Shown here: piece after piece, positions 24,664 through 33,136 of the stretch | How positions within the stretch are numbered: the stretch's first letter is position 1 | Layout: every line of letters starts with the position of its first letter | NCBI GenBank assembly: GCA_964563925.1 | Contig: CAZLZD010000043.1 | Location: 1-33,794 of the forward strand | From: JAUILA01 sp964563925 | GTDB lineage: Bacteria > Bacteroidota > Bacteroidia > Cytophagales > Cyclobacteriaceae | DNA length: 33,794 nucleotides | Direction: 5' to 3' | Notes under the pieces: model-generated | Seen by the model: the letters and a program-made list of their open reading frames with translations, nothing else | Database searches by the model: none | What the model was told of the DNA's origin: nothing | Translations under genes and position numbers: made by a program

Positions 24664-26082
24664 ATGTGTGACCACCATCATCAACCTGTTACCCGGCGGG
24701 ATTTCCTGCAAAAGGCTTCTCTGAGTATGGGAGCACTAAGCCTGGCTTCCCTGGCCGGGGTGCCTTCTCTGTTCGGCGGAACCCCGGTACTGACCGGACC
24801 CCACTTTGCGCCTCGTGCCAAACGGATCATTTACCTGAATATGATCGGCGCACCATCACAGGTGGATTTGTTTGATTACAAACCCTTGCTGCATAAAATG
24901 CACGGACAGAATTTGCCGGAAGGAATACTGGGCGATCGGCTCCCGTCAACGAGTGCCACACAAGCTACGCGACCACTGGTACGCAGCCTGGAAGGGTTTG
25001 GTCAGCATGGCCAAAGTGGTATGTGGATGAGTGACCTGCTTCCCAACATGTCGCAAATGGCCGATGATATCTGCATGATACGTTCTGTTCATACTGAATC
25101 CGTTCAGCATGAGCCCGGACAGGTGTTCAGTCATACCGGTTCAGAAATCCCGGGCCGGCCTACCATGGGTGCATGGGTGAGTTACGGACTTGGTTCAATG
25201 AATGAAAACCTGCCGGATTATATCGTACTTATGACAAAAGGGAATGAGGGAGGGTTTCCGAGACTTTTCTCCAGCGGATTCCTTCCGTCAGACTATGAGG
25301 GAGTACAATTCCGCAGCGGTAAGAATCCGGTATTATTCCTGTCGAATCCGCCGGGTGTGAGTGGAGAACACCGTGAAACACAGCTTGAGAATTTAAAAGA
25401 AATGCTTTCGGAAGGGGAATCACGCTGGAATGATCCGGAGATTGCAGCGAAGATGGCACAGTATGAAATGGCTTTCCGTATGCAGACATCCGTACCCGAA
25501 GTAATGAATGTGGAGAATGAGCCGGATCATATTTATGAACTGTATGGGGAAGAAAGCAAGACCCCCGGAACCTTTGCTGCCAATTGCCTGCTGGCACGTC
25601 GGCTTGCCGAAAGGGACGTCCGCTTCATTCAGCTGTACCATGGTGGCTGGGATCATCATGGCAATTTACCGGTTAATTTGCGAAAGCGCTGCAAGGAGGT
25701 GGACCGGGGAACTGCAGCGCTGATTGCAGACCTTAAACAACGCGGGATGCTGGAGGATACCCTTATCGTCTGGGGGGGAGAATTCGGAAGGACAAGTTTC
25801 TCCCAGGGTCAACTTACAGAATCCAACTTTGGACGTGACCACCATGCAGAGGCATATACCGTACTTATGGCAGGCGGAGGGGTAAAGGGTGGACTTACCT
25901 ATGGGGTAACAGATGAGTTTGGTTATCATATCACCGAAAACCCGGTACACGTCCATGACTTGAATGCCACAATACTTCATATTCTCGGGTTGAATCATGA
26001 AAAGCTGACTTACAAATACCAGGGGCGCAGGTTTCGACTGACTGATGTACATGGGCACGTGGTACATGACGTGCTGTCCTGA
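24664..26082 (+). CDS. DUF1501 family exported protein (Tat signal)
   Basis: 472 residues. A twin-arginine signal (TRRDFLQKAS, Arg11-Arg12) precedes a hydrophobic stretch. DUF1501 (related to the alkaline phosphatase/sulfatase fold) covers the rest: IYLNMIGAPSQVDLFDYKP, QLYHGGWDHHGN, WGGEFGRTSF, GRDHHAEAYTVLMAGGGV and the ending VHDLNATILHILGLNHEKL. The several conserved His/Asp residues suggest metal binding. It is co-transcribed with the DUF1553 protein (2-bp gap), a pairing seen throughout Planctomycetes. Substrate unknown. Confidence 0.93.
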   Translation: MCDHHHQPVTRRDFLQKASLSMGALSLASLAGVPSLFGGTPVLTGPHFAPRAKRIIYLNMIGAPSQVDLFDYKPLLHKMHGQNLPEGILGDRLPSTSATQATRPLVRSLEGFGQHGQSGMWMSDLLPNMSQMADDICMIRSVHTESVQHEPGQVFSHTGSEIPGRPTMGAWVSYGLGSMNENLPDYIVLMTKGNEGGFPRLFSSGFLPSDYEGVQFRSGKNPVLFLSNPPGVSGEHRETQLENLKEMLSEGESRWNDPEIAAKMAQYEMAFRMQTSVPEVMNVENEPDHIYELYGEESKTPGTFAANCLLARRLAERDVRFIQLYHGGWDHHGNLPVNLRKRCKEVDRGTAALIADLKQRGMLEDTLIVWGGEFGRTSFSQGQLTESNFGRDHHAEAYTVLMAGGGVKGGLTYGVTDEFGYHITENPVHVHDLNATILHILGLNHEKLTYKYQGRRFRLTDVHGHVVHDVLS

Positions 26083-26164
26083 TTCGGATAACTCAATAAA
26101 TTAATCTATCTTCTTCAAATTTACAGCCTACGGGCCTATTGAACCCTTTATTTATAACCACATT

Positions 26165-27550
26165 ATGGATTTGTTCTTCGGCCGCTTTCACCCGCTACTG
26201 GTACATTTGCCCATTGGCTTTTTGCTTATCGCCTTCCTGATGGAGGTACTTGCAAGATATCGCAAGCTGCCTGAATCAATAGACCGTGCTATCACCGTTA
26301 CCTATCTCGCCTCCTTCCTGGGAGCCGCAGGTGCCGCCTTGAGCGGCTGGTTTCTTTCGGAGAATGGAGCCTATTCTCCCGAGGTCCTGTCCGTACACAA
26401 ATGGATGGGTATATCCGTCATGATTCTCTCCCTTATATTATTCGTCCTGAGGTGGAAGAAACCCTTCAGGAATCCGGTGGTGCCCTTTGGCTTGTCTGTC
26501 TTAGTGGTTATCCTTGTCTCAGTCACCGGTCATTACGGAGGATCCCTGACCCATGGAGATGACTATTTGTATGAATATGCCCCGGGCTGGGTCAGGACGG
26601 TGGCCGGTTATGAGGATACAGGCGTGGATTTATCTGCCCTCTCCCCGGATTCGGTATTGATCTACCCGCATATGGTACGGCCAATCCTCGAATCGAAGTG
26701 CGTTCGCTGCCATGCAGACGGCAATATGGCGGGTGGTTTCAATGCAGCGTATTATTCCACCTTGTTTGAAGAAGGCGATGATGGAATTCCGGTATCACCT
26801 GGCAGCCTTACCGGAAGTGAGCTGTTCAGGCGCATAACCCTCCCCACATCAAGCCGGAAGTTCATGCCGCCTAATGGTCATCCGCTGAGCTTTACGGAAT
26901 TACAAATACTGCGATACTGGATTGAACAGGGAGCCGACAGCTTGCAGCGGTTTGAATATACTACCATGACACCGGAGCTGGTGGCGCTGATGAAACGGGA
27001 TTATGAAATGGATCTTTCCCCACGCCCTTTCTATGAGAAAATTGCTGCGGATTCCCTTTCGGCCGATGCGCTGAAAGCACTGGAGGAGGCCGGATTCCGG
27101 GCAGCTTTCCTGGCAGAAGGGAACTATTACCTGGACGTAAAATTCTCAGGGGATACCCTCGCAAGCCTTGAAGGATTGCAGGATACCCGGGAAAATGTGT
27201 TATTTCTTGACTTGTCAGGGGTGGTGCTTTCGGGCAATGCCTATGCCGAGCTTTCTGGGTTGACGTATCTCAACCGGCTTAACCTTGGAGGTGCGATACT
27301 TCCCGAAGGACTGCTGGATAATGTGGTTCAGCTCGAATACCTGGAGGCATTGAATGTCTACAATACGAATGTAAGTGCTGAAGACCTGGAAGCGGCGCTG
27401 ACTGCACCAGGGTTAAAGCGTGTTTATCTTTGGCAAACAGGGATTCCGGACAGCATCGTGGATGGCTGGAGAACACAATACCCGCACTTGCAGTTTGATT
27501 CCGGTTCAGGGCTCCAGGTGGTGAAGGCAGATTCTTCTGCCGCGCAGTAG
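26165..27550 (+). CDS. DUF2231 membrane protein with c-type haem motif and LRR-like tail
   Basis: 461 residues. Residues 1-125 are a DUF2231-type membrane domain with four hydrophobic segments (FGRFHPLLVHLPIGFLLIAF; VTGHYGGSLTHG). A planctomycete-type cytochrome domain follows, with CVRCH at 179-183 and MPPNGHPLS (234-242) as a possible axial Met source. Residues about 340-440 look like leucine-rich repeats (LEYLEALNVYNTNVSAEDL, LTYLNRLNLGGAIL). It lies 82 bp after the DUF1501 gene. The likely job is electron transfer between membrane and periplasm for the partner DUF1553 protein; this is inference from context. Confidence 0.9.
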   Translation: MDLFFGRFHPLLVHLPIGFLLIAFLMEVLARYRKLPESIDRAITVTYLASFLGAAGAALSGWFLSENGAYSPEVLSVHKWMGISVMILSLILFVLRWKKPFRNPVVPFGLSVLVVILVSVTGHYGGSLTHGDDYLYEYAPGWVRTVAGYEDTGVDLSALSPDSVLIYPHMVRPILESKCVRCHADGNMAGGFNAAYYSTLFEEGDDGIPVSPGSLTGSELFRRITLPTSSRKFMPPNGHPLSFTELQILRYWIEQGADSLQRFEYTTMTPELVALMKRDYEMDLSPRPFYEKIAADSLSADALKALEEAGFRAAFLAEGNYYLDVKFSGDTLASLEGLQDTRENVLFLDLSGVVLSGNAYAELSGLTYLNRLNLGGAILPEGLLDNVVQLEYLEALNVYNTNVSAEDLEAALTAPGLKRVYLWQTGIPDSIVDGWRTQYPHLQFDSGSGLQVVKADSSAAQ

Positions 27551-27637
27551 GAGATCCGGTTGTGGCTGAGGATACCGGTTTTTGTGATGGTTCCTCTCAT
27601 TGACCACCCTTTTCTGGTTCCAGCAACCGGCTTCAGC

Positions 27638-28843
27638 TTACTTGTTCCTCCTGCGTTCCTTACCGGCTGTTTTTAGCAGCTTTTTCATCATCTCCTGGTA
27701 GAAAACTTTTTGTTGGATGAATGTGGAGGGGGGAGAATTTGTGAAAATTATTCCGGCATCCCCGGATTCAGGATCGAAGGAAACTACGGTAGCCACACCC
27801 GGATCGGCGCCCGTGTGGGAGGGCAGGCGTGGCATCAGGAGGTAATAAATAAAATTATCAAACTCATTGTAATTCCAGGCAATTGCCTGGTATCCGGCCG
27901 TTTCCGGGAACTGAATTCTCACAAACTCTTCCATCAGCAGGGGGTCGATGAACGGTCGCCCGTCAACTTTCCCCTTGTTAACAATTACTTTAAGAAACCT
28001 GGCGTAATCGGAGGCAGGCATGCGCAGCTGTCCGTCAGGGTAATCAGGGTATCCATAATGGGGGAGAACCCTTCTATCCTCAAGTCCGTTTTCATCGTTT
28101 GGCGTTTCATGTGGACGGGCAATGTTTTTATGCGGTATATTGGCCAGCATCCAGTAGGAATCATTCATCCCCAGCGGATCAAGTATTTCTGTACGCATAT
28201 AATCTGTGAATGACTCACCACTGACCGTTTCTATAATCAATCCGGCCAGGGCGTATCCTGCGTTGCAGTAGGCAAAATGGGCGGAGGGGGGTTTTTGGAA
28301 GAAATTATTCTCCGCGTCATAGAATTTACCTTCCGGCGTCAGATAGTTTTTAAGGAAATCAGAAAGCAACAGGGGGGAGTCCCCGCCTCCTGATTCAACC
28401 GTGTATAGCGGACTCAGCACATCCCAGTTATCCCGGATGGAACTCACGTGGGTGAGCAGCATGCGGATTGTGATCGGATTCTCAGAAAAATGGGGGTTCA
28501 CTACCGGAAACGGGAGATGGTCATTGACGGGATCATCCAGTTTGATCCTGCCCTCGTCTGCCAGTTTGAGGATGGCAAGGGCGGTTACCGGTTTAGAGCA
28601 GGAGGCAATCATGAACAGGGTTTCGGCATTCACTGAATCAACACTATTCATTTCTTTTAATCCGTAATTGCCCTGCCAGATACGTTCACCTCCGGACAGG
28701 TAGGCGACCTGAAGCCCGATCAGGTCAGCCCTTTTCATCTTTCGTTTAAAGTATCGGTCCAGTTTTTTTGTGGATGGCTGTGCCGCAGCCGGAAAGGACA
28801 GAGGAAGAATCAGGCTAAACAGGATCACCGGTATAATTTTCAT
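27638..28843 (-). CDS. Secreted serine hydrolase, class C beta-lactamase fold
   Basis: 401 residues with a signal peptide (about 1-22, ending AAAQ). The three penicilloyl-serine-transferase motifs are present: SxxK as SCSK (81-84, in MIASCSKPVTALAIL), YxN as YCN (192-194) and HTG (343-345) in place of KTG. HTG is typical of the esterase/peptidase branch (DUF-type beta-lactamase-related hydrolases, D-aminopeptidases, EstB) rather than of true AmpC. So a secreted esterase or peptidase is more likely than antibiotic resistance. Convergent with the cytochrome gene before it and divergent from the DUF6090 gene. Confidence 0.9.
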   Translation of the reverse strand: MKIIPVILFSLILPLSFPAAAQPSTKKLDRYFKRKMKRADLIGLQVAYLSGGERIWQGNYGLKEMNSVDSVNAETLFMIASCSKPVTALAILKLADEGRIKLDDPVNDHLPFPVVNPHFSENPITIRMLLTHVSSIRDNWDVLSPLYTVESGGGDSPLLLSDFLKNYLTPEGKFYDAENNFFQKPPSAHFAYCNAGYALAGLIIETVSGESFTDYMRTEILDPLGMNDSYWMLANIPHKNIARPHETPNDENGLEDRRVLPHYGYPDYPDGQLRMPASDYARFLKVIVNKGKVDGRPFIDPLLMEEFVRIQFPETAGYQAIAWNYNEFDNFIYYLLMPRLPSHTGADPGVATVVSFDPESGDAGIIFTNSPPSTFIQQKVFYQEMMKKLLKTAGKERRRNK

Positions 28844-28968
28844 ATGGGAATATATTTATTTTGTTTTCTGACCCCAAGGACCCTTCCAACTTTAAGCCGT
28901 ATCTCAGGTATCTTAATTTCTTTATACGAGAATTTTCTCATTTTAATCAATTCTGGTTTTATTGGAGG

Positions 28969-29718
28969 ATGTTTTCATTTATGAGAAAGATGCGGCATAA
29001 CGGCATCGGGAAAAATCGCGTAATGCGTTATTTGATGTATGCATTCGGCGAGATTCTGCTGGTGGTGGCCGGGATTCTCATAGCCTTGCAGGTCAATAAC
29101 TGGAACGAACAAAGGAAAATACTTGAACTGGAACATGATGTTCTGCTGGAGATTCGGGATAACCTGGTGGCCGACGAAGTCTCGCTGAAAAATGATTTAC
29201 GAATCAACGGGGATATAATAAAAAGTACATTGCATATCGGGTCGGCTCTCCGGGAGAATATTCCGATCAATGACAGCCTCGAACTGCATTTGGGCAATCT
29301 GGCCTGGAATACCATTTTCACGGTGAAGAAGAGTGGATATGAAAATTTACGAAGTGCGGGATTTCAGGTCATTCAGAACGATTCGTTGAGACGAGCTATA
29401 ACCGAGATGTACGAAACCGAATACCCGTTCCTTATGGGTATACAGGAAGAATCGGCTAAACGTACCTGGGACTATTTTTTACCACGCTACCTTGAGTTCA
29501 TGGATCATGTGAAATTCACCGGAATATACAGCAGCAATGCCATGCGACGATATGTGCCCAAGGATTTTGCTTCTTTAAGCGACAACATCGAGTTCCATCG
29601 GTTGCTTTCTGTAATCAGTGAGAATAAGCAGGAAGTCAATCTCTCATTGAACGCAACCATTCAGCGGATCATTAATCTGAGAAAAAAGATCGAAATGGAA
29701 ATAAAAACTAATTTATAG
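28969..29718 (+). CDS. DUF6090-type membrane protein
   Basis: 249 residues from the ATG at 28969, chosen because MFSFMRKMRHN aligns with the usual start of this Bacteroidota family; GGAGG abuts it. An ATG at 28981 is also possible, and one at 28861 gives an improbable N-terminus. The family mark is clear: RYLMYAFGEILLVVAGILIALQVNNWNEQRK (about 19-49), a single membrane helix followed by a helical domain to the C-terminus. Function is unknown; such genes often occur singly or in tandem in Bacteroidota. Divergent from the serine hydrolase. Confidence 0.83.
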   Translation: MFSFMRKMRHNGIGKNRVMRYLMYAFGEILLVVAGILIALQVNNWNEQRKILELEHDVLLEIRDNLVADEVSLKNDLRINGDIIKSTLHIGSALRENIPINDSLELHLGNLAWNTIFTVKKSGYENLRSAGFQVIQNDSLRRAITEMYETEYPFLMGIQEESAKRTWDYFLPRYLEFMDHVKFTGIYSSNAMRRYVPKDFASLSDNIEFHRLLSVISENKQEVNLSLNATIQRIINLRKKIEMEIKTNL

Positions 29719-29720
29719 CA

Positions 29721-29820
29721 CCCATTGACCATCTCCCGAGCGTGGAGACCGGGGCACTGACAACAGGGGCCGTTCAGGCCAGGGCATGTGCCAGCTCCCT
29801 GCCAGTCAGCCTTCAATGGG
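29721..29820. terminator. Structured spacer between convergent genes
   Basis: CCCATTGA (29721-29728) is complementary to TCAATGGG (29813-29820), and between them lie smaller inverted pairs such as GGCA-TG-TGCC and CTGAC/GTCAG. The region separates the convergent DUF6090 and SDR genes and may end transcription from both sides. No T-tract is present. Confidence 0.25.
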
Positions 29821-29845
29821 CGACGCTCTGAGTCTTAGTCGTAGT

Positions 29846-30622
29846 CTACCTAACCGTCCACCCCCCGTCAATCAGCATGATCTCCCCGGTAATCAGCGAA
29901 GCCGCACCGGAGGCCAGGAACACCACTGCCCCGGCGACTTCCATAGGCTTGCCCACGCGGCCGAGCGGAATCCTGTCAATGACACTCTTGCGAAATTCCG
30001 GATCACTGAGCCATGGTTCGGTGCCCGGGGTTTCAATAAAGGTAGGTGCTACTGCATTGACCCGGATGTTATATTTGGCCCATTCGGAAGCCAGGTTTTT
30101 AGTAAGGTGGTTGATGGCTGCCTTGGTCATACAATAAATGGATTCATCCTGCAGGGCAATAAAACCGGCTTGTGAACTCATATTGACAATATTTCCCCCT
30201 CCCTGGCGGATCATTATCTTCCCAACTGCCTGGGAGGTAAAAAAGGTGGCTTTGACATTCAGGTTTAGTGTTTCATCATAGTCTTCTTCTGTAACCTCTT
30301 CGGCAGGATTGGGCGGAGCTATACCGACATTATTTACAAGGATATCTATTCGGCCGAAGACCTCATCGGTCTTTTGCACCGCATTCCGGATTTGGTTCAT
30401 GTCACTTACATCCATCTGCAGACAGAGTACTCTTCTCCCCATGGCAATGATTTCCTTTTCCACCCCCGGGGCGCTGTTAATATCCCGCAGGCCAAGGGCA
30501 ATATCGGCTCCGGCATCGGCCAGTGCCAGTGCACAGGCACGCCCCAGACCCCGGGCTGCTCCTGTGACCAGGGCGACTTTTCCATCCAGGCGAAAATCAG
30601 GGTAGTTTTGTGAATGACTCAT
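29846..30622 (-). CDS. Short-chain dehydrogenase/reductase (SDR)
   Basis: 258 residues, standard for classical SDRs. Cofactor motif TGAARGLG (20-27), DVSD (71-74), NNVG (97-100), catalytic Ser149/Ser150 in NMSSQAG, and Tyr163-x3-Lys167 (YCMTK). The ending GEIMLIDGGWTV is typical. The closest types are gluconate 5-dehydrogenase/3-oxoacyl-ACP reductase-like enzymes acting with NAD(P)H in the cytoplasm. Substrate cannot be set from the sequence. Divergent from the LuxR-type regulator, with 163 bp between the two start codons. Confidence 0.93.
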   Translation of the reverse strand: MSHSQNYPDFRLDGKVALVTGAARGLGRACALALADAGADIALGLRDINSAPGVEKEIIAMGRRVLCLQMDVSDMNQIRNAVQKTDEVFGRIDILVNNVGIAPPNPAEEVTEEDYDETLNLNVKATFFTSQAVGKIMIRQGGGNIVNMSSQAGFIALQDESIYCMTKAAINHLTKNLASEWAKYNIRVNAVAPTFIETPGTEPWLSDPEFRKSVIDRIPLGRVGKPMEVAGAVVFLASGAASLITGEIMLIDGGWTVR

Positions 30623-30749
30623 AGCAGACGTTTTTCCCTAATATAAAAAAGTCTTGATTACCCTTTTTATAGAATCTTGTTGTCATTGATTGTCAATACC
30701 TTATAAATATTGTTTTCAAATCAGGTCGGGTATACTTTTATTAGCAGTA

Positions 30750-30764
30750 AATATTCCCAATATT
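30750..30764. promoter_or_regulatory. Palindrome before the LuxR-type regulator gene
   Basis: AATATT-CCC-AATATT, ending 21 bp before the ATG at 30786, in the spacer shared with the SDR gene. TTGTCA is also repeated nearby (30679-30696). AT-rich palindromes are frequent by chance, so an operator role is only possible. Confidence 0.2.
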
Positions 30765-30785
30765 GAGCTTCATCCACTGCGAATT

Positions 30786-31553
30786 ATGAACGAAAGGGAT
30801 CTGATTTCCTGTTTCGAACTTGAAAAAGACGATTATTCCTTTTCCCTGGAATCAGCCTTGCGCGAACTGCTGGCGATCCCGGATACATTTACGGCTCTTG
30901 CCTGGCAGTTTGACTATGATTTTCTGTATATGAGTCCGTCCGTGACGAATGTGCTTGGCTATCCTGTGTCAAATTTCCGGTCCAGGGGCGTCCTGTTTCT
31001 TCATTCCATTACCCCTCCCGAACAAATCGAACCATTATATAACAGCCTGACCCGGCAAATGGGGGCCATGGAGGAAGAGCCAGGATACATAAGTCACCCG
31101 ATTCTTATTACGACGAAAACGAAGATAAATCACCAGGATGGACGTACGATGGATGCTTATTTCACCGCCTTGCCGGTAGACTACCGGCCGGGAGAGAAGA
31201 ATGCCTACCTCGTACTGGGTACCAATTTCTTACCGGGTGATAAGTCAGAGGTAGAAATCAGTCAAACCTGTGAACAAATTAAGGGGTTGATGATCCGCAT
31301 TAAGGAAAATTACGTTCGTGCAAACCCGAAGCGATTTCGTTACCTGGAGGCTTTGTCGTCGGTTACTAAAAGAGAACTTGAAGTGGCCGAGCTGTTATGT
31401 CAGGGACTTAATACACGGCGAATTGCTGAAAAATTGTTCATCAGTCATAATACCGTGGATACCCACCGGAAAAATCTTCTTTCGAAATTTGAATCCAAGA
31501 ATACGGCCGAACTTATTCACCAGTTAAGCGCCCTTATTGACTCCCAAAGATGA
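30786..31553 (+). CDS. LuxR-family regulator with PAS-like sensor
   Basis: 255 residues from the ATG at 30786; a TTG 96 bp earlier gives an unlikely extension. Residues about 30-145 resemble a PAS domain (FDYDFLYMSPSVTNVLGY, then INHQDGRTMDAYFTALPVDY), a form found in many Bacteroidota LuxR proteins. The C-terminal LuxR/GerE HTH (about 188-250) is clear: TKRELEVAELLCQGLNTRRI, AEKLFISHNTVDTHRKNLLSKF. No receiver domain is present, so it is not a standard response regulator. It lies 62 bp before the di-haem gene on the same strand, with a palindrome in between, and may control that operon. Confidence 0.88.
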   Translation: MNERDLISCFELEKDDYSFSLESALRELLAIPDTFTALAWQFDYDFLYMSPSVTNVLGYPVSNFRSRGVLFLHSITPPEQIEPLYNSLTRQMGAMEEEPGYISHPILITTKTKINHQDGRTMDAYFTALPVDYRPGEKNAYLVLGTNFLPGDKSEVEISQTCEQIKGLMIRIKENYVRANPKRFRYLEALSSVTKRELEVAELLCQGLNTRRIAEKLFISHNTVDTHRKNLLSKFESKNTAELIHQLSALIDSQR

Positions 31554-31558
31554 GCTTG

Positions 31559-31587
31559 ATACAAATCACCTGATTCAGGTATTGTAT
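31559..31587. promoter_or_regulatory. 29-bp nested palindrome before the di-haem gene
   Basis: ACCTGA-T-TCAGGT (31568-31580) is flanked by ATACAA (31559-31564) and TTGTAT (31582-31587), which are also complementary to each other. It lies between the LuxR-type stop (31553) and the next ATG (31616). A one-base centre disfavours a tight RNA hairpin and favours a dimer-binding DNA site. A weak terminator of the regulator gene is the alternative. Confidence 0.4.
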
Positions 31588-31615
31588 TATTCCTAAAAGC
31601 CCGCTATTATGGGAC

Positions 31616-33136
31616 ATGAAGAAGAATCACCTGCTGTTCCTCAGTATTTTGTGCCTTTGCAGTACTGCCTTTCTCCTGTCTTATAATCCGATTATTCCGA
31701 AGGTGTTTACCGACAAGTATCTGGACGGGCTCCTTGTACCACTGGCCGATCAATCCATTGAGATTACCCACGTCCCGGATTCTCAGTATTATGCGCTCAA
31801 TGAAACGGTAATATATAAGACCTACCCGCTATACCTGCCGGGACACGAGCCCGAGGGCTACTATGAGAAGTTGATTGAAATGGAGCCCCGGGTAGTGTTC
31901 AATGAAGATGAACTCAAAAGCGAGGAAGATTGGGTCAGGGCAGGCGAACTGGTGTATGAATGGGGGTTGAGTGTGGATGAGTTTGATAGCCTTGTGCTTT
32001 CCCAGCTCGAGGAGGAGGTCCGCCGTTTTGGGTTGCCTGTCGCAGAAAATGGCCGTATTCCTTTCTTCAACCTGGTCATCCGGGAGAAAGGTAAAATTGA
32101 AATTACAGGACGTTCCTGCAACACATGCCATACCAAGGTGATGCCTGACGGGTCTGTGTTGAAGGGAGCCCAGGGGAATTACGGATTCGACCAGAATTTT
32201 GGGTGGGGCATTGAGCGGGCACTTCAAAATCCGGATATCCCTGACAGTCTGAAGGCAGGCATTTCCCGGGGAGCCGGAATGGGTTTATTTAATGCGCACT
32301 GGTTAAATTCTCCCGCACAGGAAAGAATGCGTGATTTGCCTGTGGCCGATTTCATCAAAACGTTACTAAATACGTACGGCGGGGTACTGCATCGGCATGG
32401 TACGGTCATTGGCAGCCCAACAAGCGTGCCCGATCTCTACAACATCGAAGAACGGAAATACCTTGACCATACCGGGCTGATGCGCCATCGTGGTATCGAA
32501 GACCTGATGTTGTATGCTACCCTGAATGAGGAGGCTGATAGGATGGATAAATACGGAGGCATACCTGCCATGGCCCCGTGGCCCAGTGAGAATCCGCGCA
32601 TACAACAGTTCTTTACCCGTTTCAGTGATGGGCAACTGCTCGCACTGGCCAAATTCATCTACTCACTGGAACCCCCTGAAAACCCGGAAGTGTACCCGGA
32701 AGAGATGCTTAAGCGGGGTGAAGTGGTATTTATGGAACAGGGTTGTGTCACCTGCCATACACCACCCTATTATACCAATAACAAGCTTACCCCGGTGGAT
32801 GGATTTGATGTCCCGGATGGCCACAAGGAAAAATATGATATATTTGATGTATCCGTAGAAACGGATCCAACCCTCGCCCTGGAAACCAGGAGAGGTACGG
32901 GCTATTATAAAATACCAAGCCTGATAGGCGTCTGGAACCGTCAGGCGCTCCTTCATGACGGAAGCATCAGGACACTGGAAGAATTGCTGGATCCCGCCCG
33001 AATGGAAGAAGGATATCAGACCTCCGGGTTTCGTCCTTCCTGGGAGGAAGGGAAGCCGGTAAAGGGACATCCTTTTGGCATGGAAATTCCTGTAAATGAT
33101 AAACAAGCTTTAATCGCCTTTCTTAGAAAACTATGA
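31616..33136 (+). CDS. Di-haem c-type protein, RoxA/MauG/cytochrome c peroxidase-like
   Basis: 506 residues with an N-terminal signal or membrane anchor (about 5-22). Two haem c motifs: CNTCH (168-172) and CVTCH (377-381), 209 residues apart. The second is followed by PPYYTNNKLTPVDGF, and later KIPSLIGVWNRQALLHDGSI and TLEELLDP, the C-terminal signature of the bacterial di-haem peroxidase/MauG group. Wide haem spacing, the long N-terminal region and the LFNAHWLNSP and GGVLHRHGTVIGSPTSVPDL segments recall rubber oxygenase RoxA more than classical peroxidases. It acts in the periplasm. Its stop overlaps the YceI start (ATGA), so the two are coupled. Superfamily firm; oxygenase versus peroxidase activity is undecided. 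Confidence 0.88.
   Translation: MKKNHLLFLSILCLCSTAFLLSYNPIIPKVFTDKYLDGLLVPLADQSIEITHVPDSQYYALNETVIYKTYPLYLPGHEPEGYYEKLIEMEPRVVFNEDELKSEEDWVRAGELVYEWGLSVDEFDSLVLSQLEEEVRRFGLPVAENGRIPFFNLVIREKGKIEITGRSCNTCHTKVMPDGSVLKGAQGNYGFDQNFGWGIERALQNPDIPDSLKAGISRGAGMGLFNAHWLNSPAQERMRDLPVADFIKTLLNTYGGVLHRHGTVIGSPTSVPDLYNIEERKYLDHTGLMRHRGIEDLMLYATLNEEADRMDKYGGIPAMAPWPSENPRIQQFFTRFSDGQLLALAKFIYSLEPPENPEVYPEEMLKRGEVVFMEQGCVTCHTPPYYTNNKLTPVDGFDVPDGHKEKYDIFDVSVETDPTLALETRRGTGYYKIPSLIGVWNRQALLHDGSIRTLEELLDPARMEEGYQTSGFRPSWEEGKPVKGHPFGMEIPVNDKQALIAFLRKL

Noticed and set aside
27556..27630. CCGGTTG/CAACCGG inverted pair between convergent genes as terminator
   Set aside because: The loop is about 61 nt and there is no T-tract, so chance pairing is likely.
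27638..28843. Beta-lactamase resistance gene
   Set aside because: The SxxK and YxN motifs fit the fold, but the third motif is HTG, as in esterases and peptidases; nothing nearby (no ampR) suggests resistance.
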